In this document: positions 53,356-56,867 of the stretch, piece by piece
Position numbering within the stretch: position 1 is the stretch's first letter
How the letters are laid out: each line of letters opens with the position of its first letter
Assembly (NCBI GenBank): GCA_018819105.1
Contig: JAHJQV010000050.1
Location: 1 to 56,867 of the forward strand
Source: Gammaproteobacteria bacterium
GTDB taxonomy: Bacteria > Pseudomonadota > Gammaproteobacteria > Xanthomonadales > Wenzhouxiangellaceae
Length of the DNA stretch: 56,867 nucleotides
Reading direction: 5' to 3'
Notes under the pieces: model-generated
Databases searched by the model: none
The model's input: only the letters and a program-made list of their open reading frames with translations
What the model was told of the DNA's origin: nothing
Program-made: the position numbers and the translations under genes

Positions 53356-55464
53356 TCAGCCGCTGTTTGTCTGCTTTAGGGTGGGATTGTCATGATTAAC
53401 AATGATGTCCGGTGAAATTGCCAACCCGGGACATCCCGCACCGGCATCCGTTAGCAATTCTGCGGCCCGGTCGTATTCATGCAGATGCTGCAGCACGATG
53501 GCCAGATAGATCTGGTAGATGGCATCCAGCTTGTCCGGCTGAATCGATAGCGCGGCCAGATCTGTCGCTTGCGGCGCAGTCTGCTGGGTATCTATGAGTG
53601 CCAGCATGGTGCGGTAGTACAGACTGGAGACAGCATGCATGGGCTGCCCATCTCCTGAGTGATATAACCGCTCTGCCAGCGCAATGGCGGTGGCATAGGC
53701 TGGTCCGGCCTGCGCATGCTGACCGGCGTGGCGCAGGGCATCGGCATAGTTGCCCCAGAGCCGGTGATCTTCGGCGGCACCTGATTCGGCGTGTCGCTGT
53801 ATGGCGGCCGCGAAACCCTCTACGGCAGCCGCAAACTCTCCGAGGTTGTAATCGATCACCGCGATCTGGCCGGCTCCGACGAAGGAGTCCGGATCCTGCT
53901 CGCCGGCACGCAGATAGCTGTCTCTGGCGGCAGCGAAATCACCGGCACAGAAATACAGCGTGCCCAGATTGTTCAGCACCTGCAGGTTGGCGTCGCGTTC
54001 GGCAGCCCGCCCGGCAGCCTGAAGTGCTGCGGCAAGATCGCCGCCCATGTATAGCAGTCGTGCCTGCTGATAGGGAGGTTTCCAGAAACCCGGCTCAATC
54101 TCTGCCGCCTGCTGCAGGGTCTGCAGCGCCAATACAAGACCGTCCGGGTCCTCGCCACGGGCATAACTGCCGAATTGCAGCTCGGCTGCGGCCAGCAAGG
54201 CATCGATATGCTGCGGTGCAAGCTGCAATGCCTGTTGCGCGCTGGCCATGGCCTGGGCGTGGCGACCGCGCTTGCGATTGAGCATGGCTTGTGCCACCAG
54301 CGCCTCGGGCAGATCCGGCTGCAGCGCCAAAGCGCGATCACAGGGTTGCGCCGCTTCATCCAGTCTTGCCGTGTCACCGCTGCGAATGTGTTCATGCACC
54401 AGCGCTTCACACAAACCGGCGTGCGCGGGGGCATGTTCGGGCGACACACGGATGGCGCTCTCAAATTCGGTCAGGGCACGACGCAGATGGTCGGCGGTGC
54501 GCGCCTGATCGAGAAAGTACCGCCCGTTCATGACCTTGCGCATGGCCTCGCGACTGTCGGCGGGCAGTTCCCGGCGTCGCACAATGGCCGCAGACGCCTG
54601 ACCGAACAAGTCCTGCAAACGCTGCGCAGACGCGCTTGCCGGATACACGCTGTGCCAGACCGAGCGCATGGCACCAGCCTGATGCAGATTGACCAGCACG
54701 GCATGCCAGCGGCCGCGCGCTTCACTGCGCAACTCGACAACATAGTCCACGCCGGCTGCGGCGGCGATCTGCTGGGCATCGGTGCTGGCCTCAGGTCCGG
54801 CAATGGCAGCGGGCAGCTGACGCCAGTGTGCGCTCAGCGCAGACGCCAGCAAGGTGCCATGTGCCTGCAGATCAAATGCCTGCCCCACCGCCGGCAGCAT
54901 GACAAAGCTGGCGGTTTGAGGTGGGGGTTCGGGCTGGTTGGCGTTTGCGTCAGACGCAGTCTCAACCGTGGGCAGTGGTGTTGTTTGCGCCAGCCAGAAC
55001 TGTCCCAGCCACACAGCCACGGCCAACAACAGCAGGCCACCAAGTCCAATCAGCGGCCTGCTTAATAATCTCGATGACCGTTGCGGCGGGCCGGCAGGCA
55101 TGGCGTCTGCATCAGCTGCAGGGTCGATTGTGCTTTTCGAATCATCGAGCGCCGATTGCGCTGCGGCAAGCCTGGCTGCAGGGTGCGGGTGCGAAGCAGC
55201 ATTGCTCACAGGCAGGTCATTGCTGTTGGCATACAGCGTCCAGGACTCAACCTGCAAAGCCTGGGCCACGCGCTCGATGCTGGCCGGGTCCACCGCTTCG
55301 CCACGAAACATCTTGTTCACCAGGCCACGCGGTGGATTGTCCAGACCTTCCAGGTCGGCCATGCGCTCGGCCAGCGCGGTCTGGGTTTTCAGGCCTGCCG
55401 CCAGCAGCGCCTGTTGCAGCCTGGGTAGCGATGCGCGGAGTCCTCGTTGCCGCTTTTCTGTCAT
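53356..55464 (-). CDS. Membrane protein with N-terminal HTH-like domain and C-terminal TPRs
   Basis: About 702 residues. N-terminal part (LPRLQQALLAAGLKTQTALAERMADLEG, RGLVNKMFRGEAVDPASIERVAQALQVESW) resembles an Xre-type HTH. A Ser/Ala/Pro-rich linker leads to one membrane helix (PLIGLGGLLLLAVAVWLGQFWL, about residue 150), a domain of about 130 residues that may bind a ligand, and TPR-like repeats from about 270 to the end. The layout is similar to CadC/ToxR-like membrane regulators that end in TPRs. Start uncertain: ATG at 55462-55464 gives the compact N-terminus; ATG at 55477-55479 is an alternative. It could control the neighbouring secreted repeat protein, but no operator is visible. Confidence 0.75.
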   Translation of the reverse strand: MTEKRQRGLRASLPRLQQALLAAGLKTQTALAERMADLEGLDNPPRGLVNKMFRGEAVDPASIERVAQALQVESWTLYANSNDLPVSNAASHPHPAARLAAAQSALDDSKSTIDPAADADAMPAGPPQRSSRLLSRPLIGLGGLLLLAVAVWLGQFWLAQTTPLPTVETASDANANQPEPPPQTASFVMLPAVGQAFDLQAHGTLLASALSAHWRQLPAAIAGPEASTDAQQIAAAAGVDYVVELRSEARGRWHAVLVNLHQAGAMRSVWHSVYPASASAQRLQDLFGQASAAIVRRRELPADSREAMRKVMNGRYFLDQARTADHLRRALTEFESAIRVSPEHAPAHAGLCEALVHEHIRSGDTARLDEAAQPCDRALALQPDLPEALVAQAMLNRKRGRHAQAMASAQQALQLAPQHIDALLAAAELQFGSYARGEDPDGLVLALQTLQQAAEIEPGFWKPPYQQARLLYMGGDLAAALQAAGRAAERDANLQVLNNLGTLYFCAGDFAAARDSYLRAGEQDPDSFVGAGQIAVIDYNLGEFAAAVEGFAAAIQRHAESGAAEDHRLWGNYADALRHAGQHAQAGPAYATAIALAERLYHSGDGQPMHAVSSLYYRTMLALIDTQQTAPQATDLAALSIQPDKLDAIYQIYLAIVLQHLHEYDRAAELLTDAGAGCPGLAISPDIIVNHDNPTLKQTNSG

Positions 55465-55524
55465 GTCCTTCGGTCCCATCAGTAACCCGGCAATGCAGTA
55501 CCTGCTCGATTCGCTGCACAGCAT

Positions 55525-55902
55525 TGCTGGCCGCGACCATGACGGCCGGCATGTAACCCGTCAGTTGGACTGCATGCCGGGCCATTGCTCATTGCTGCAC
55601 AAATCGTCAGGCACGATTATAGCGTCTGCAGCAGCATCGGCCTGACGGTAGAAGCGGAGGGTGAAAAAAGAAAGGCGGGCATCCCTGCCCGATTTTGAAG
55701 ACGGTATCCTTGTCCGCCGGGTTGTGCTTGTGCTGTGGTGCCAGCTTACGGCCATGTATTGATGCCCTCTACGCAGTGGAAGTGACTGCCAGAACACATC
55801 TTTCGATACCTGCATGAAGCATAAACGCAATGCATCACTGTTTGCAAGTGTTTTTAGATAGTTTTTGCAAATTACTGTTAAACAATGTGTTTATGACAAT
55901 TA
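55525..55902. other. Intergenic region between the TPR and SDR genes
   Basis: 378 bases. Contains a terminator-like hairpin (55664-55691) for the SDR transcript and an AT-rich part (55845-55915) with TTTTT runs. A small open frame on the minus strand (55561-55830) has no coding signature. No repeat or RNA gene seen. Confidence 0.6.
55664..55691 (-). terminator. Terminator-like hairpin after the SDR gene
   Basis: CGGGCA (55676-55681) and TGCCCG (55686-55691) form a six-base stem around TCCC. On the minus strand it is followed by CCTTTCTTTTTT. It lies 212 bases beyond the SDR stop codon, so it would end the SDR transcript late, or protect the TPR gene from read-through. Confidence 0.65.
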
Positions 55903-56700
55903 TCAAAAACCGTTTACGCTCATCCCACCATCCACCGGCAGACAGGTACCGGTGATAAAGCCGGCGGCGGGCATGGCCATGAACAGGGCCGCGTCGGCCA
56001 CTTCAGTGGCGCTGGCAATGCGCCCCAGCGGTGTCCGCTGCAACACCTGCGTGCGGTAATCCGCGTCGGCCAAAACCTGTCGTGCCAGCGGGGTATCGGT
56101 GTACCATGGCGCAATGGCGTTCACGCGAATGCCGTCACTGGCCCACTCCACCGCCAGGTTGCGGGTCATCTGCAGCATTGCCGCCTTGCTCATGGCATAC
56201 ACCACCCCGGTACGCAGATGACACAATCCGGCCACCGAAGCAATGTTGACAATGCTGGCACCTGCTGCGCTGCGCAGCAGCGGATGCGCCAGCTGCGACA
56301 GATGCAAGGCTGTGGTGAGGTTGAGATCCATCAGTTGCCGGTATTCATCCAGCGTGTACTGCAACGCCGGTTTACGCAGATTGCTGCCGACATTGTTGAT
56401 CAGCCCATGTAGCACCTGCCACCGCGATTGCACATCATGCAGCAGATCGTGGCGCTGATCCGCATCGCTCAGGTCTGCCGCCCGAAAGAAAACCTGTTGC
56501 TGCGGGAAGCGCTGCTGCAGTTCGGTCTGCTGCTGTTGCAGCCGTGCGCTGCCGCGTGCCACCAGCCAGACATCGGCACCAAGCTGCAAGGCGCTGTCGG
56601 CGATGGCAGCACCGATGCCCTTGCTGGCACCGGTGATGAGCAGCTTGCGGCCATCCAGCCGCCAGCGACCTAGTGTACCCCGCCGGAAATACTGTAACAT
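55903..56700 (-). CDS. Short-chain dehydrogenase (tropinone reductase-like) with MITE-derived start
   Basis: 265 residues as read. Classical SDR: cofactor motif TGASKGIG at 23-30, INNVGSN (structural Asn), catalytic S-x-Y-x3-K as Ser in IVNIASVAG and YAMSK, and a C-terminal GTCLPVDGG. NNVGSN and the overall pattern are those of tropinone-reductase-like enzymes; NADP or NAD preference and substrate are unknown. The first ten codons (MLQYFRRGTL) lie wholly in a MITE end that begins at 56673; host sequence starts right after with GRWRLDG. No ATG, GTG or TTG lies between the MITE and the cofactor motif, so the native 5' end has been lost or displaced. No ribosome binding site is seen. Confidence 0.82.
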   Translation of the reverse strand: MLQYFRRGTLGRWRLDGRKLLITGASKGIGAAIADSALQLGADVWLVARGSARLQQQQTELQQRFPQQQVFFRAADLSDADQRHDLLHDVQSRWQVLHGLINNVGSNLRKPALQYTLDEYRQLMDLNLTTALHLSQLAHPLLRSAAGASIVNIASVAGLCHLRTGVVYAMSKAAMLQMTRNLAVEWASDGIRVNAIAPWYTDTPLARQVLADADYRTQVLQRTPLGRIASATEVADAALFMAMPAAGFITGTCLPVDGGMSVNGF

Positions 56701-56867
56701 TCAGCGAGTCGGAAAGCGCTTAGCCGAAAGGCATGGCTCGCAGGTCATGGCCATTCCATGGCCAAGAGCCATAACACAGCGGATGAGTGCTTTCCGCCTC
56801 GCCCTGTGGGAGCGCCCCTGAGGCTGCATTACGGCGTTGCAATCCTTGTCAAGGGCTTGCCATTCAC
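56674..56867. mobile_element. MITE-like element, second copy, cut by the window end
   Basis: Begins after CTAG (56670-56673) with the same TGTACCCCGCCGGAAATA end as the complete copy at 26509. The 194 visible bases match that copy with a handful of substitutions and no gap that I can see. The other end lies outside the window. Confidence 0.88.

Noticed and set aside
55561-55830. Minus-strand frame of 89 codons between the TPR and SDR genes
   Set aside because: It contains the terminator-like hairpin, has no ribosome binding site and shows no domain.

Overview
The window looks like chromosomal DNA of a GC-rich gammaproteobacterium. Conserved blocks support this: lpoA-yraN-dolP divergent from rsmI, a greA/carB/carA strand, recJ translationally coupled to a COG4255-type gene, fadH, and a three-gene ATP-grasp / 7TM inactive transglutaminase / retropepsin operon. 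I could not resolve the genus. I see no tRNA, rRNA, CRISPR array, integrase or intact transposase. Accessory genes and small non-autonomous repeats are scattered among the core genes.

Layout. 1-875: a 179-bp tandem repeat array and a dispersed GC-rich hairpin. 876-4068: Tat-exported DUF1800-DUF1501 pair. 4207-11896: minus-strand run carA, carB, greA, COG4255-like gene, recJ. 12193-13128: AT-richer secreted orphan. 13295-17321: rsmI divergent from lpoA-yraN-dolP. 17318-20372: the peptide-modification-like operon. 20427-23769: carbonic anhydrase plus SulP transporter, divergent from an OxyR-like LysR regulator that lacks the redox cysteines. 23766-26457: BaiN-type flavoprotein, a DUF2805 gene that runs into a structured repeat, arfB and a DUF2165 membrane protein. 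26505-29741: a 263-bp MITE, a Tat-exported vanadium haloperoxidase and a cluster of MITE-like repeats. 29742-31763: fadH.

31888-38880 is the most striking locus. A 2066-residue Sec-exported RHS/YD-repeat protein has NHL repeats (teneurin-like order) and ends, just after the RHS core, in a complete M23 (LytM) metallopeptidase domain. The tip and the two genes behind it are clearly AT-rich. The first downstream gene encodes a predicted periplasmic protein one base after the stop, as expected for an immunity protein against a peptidoglycan-cutting toxin.

39180-46328 holds a lone ParA with a lipoprotein and a thioesterase, an MFS permease, an ArsR/SdpI pair with a palindromic operator and a probably leaderless message, a MarR/membrane-protein pair, and an ECF sigma / anti-sigma / DUF4097 cassette. 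46444-51686 holds a TonB-dependent receptor, a redoxin, a cytochrome P460, a Fic protein and a MarR regulator with a four-cysteine tail. The same operator-like sequence occurs before cytochrome P460, before marR and at the edge of the Fic module. 51712-56867 holds a secreted repeat protein, a membrane HTH-TPR protein and an SDR gene whose 5' end is now supplied by a second MITE copy.
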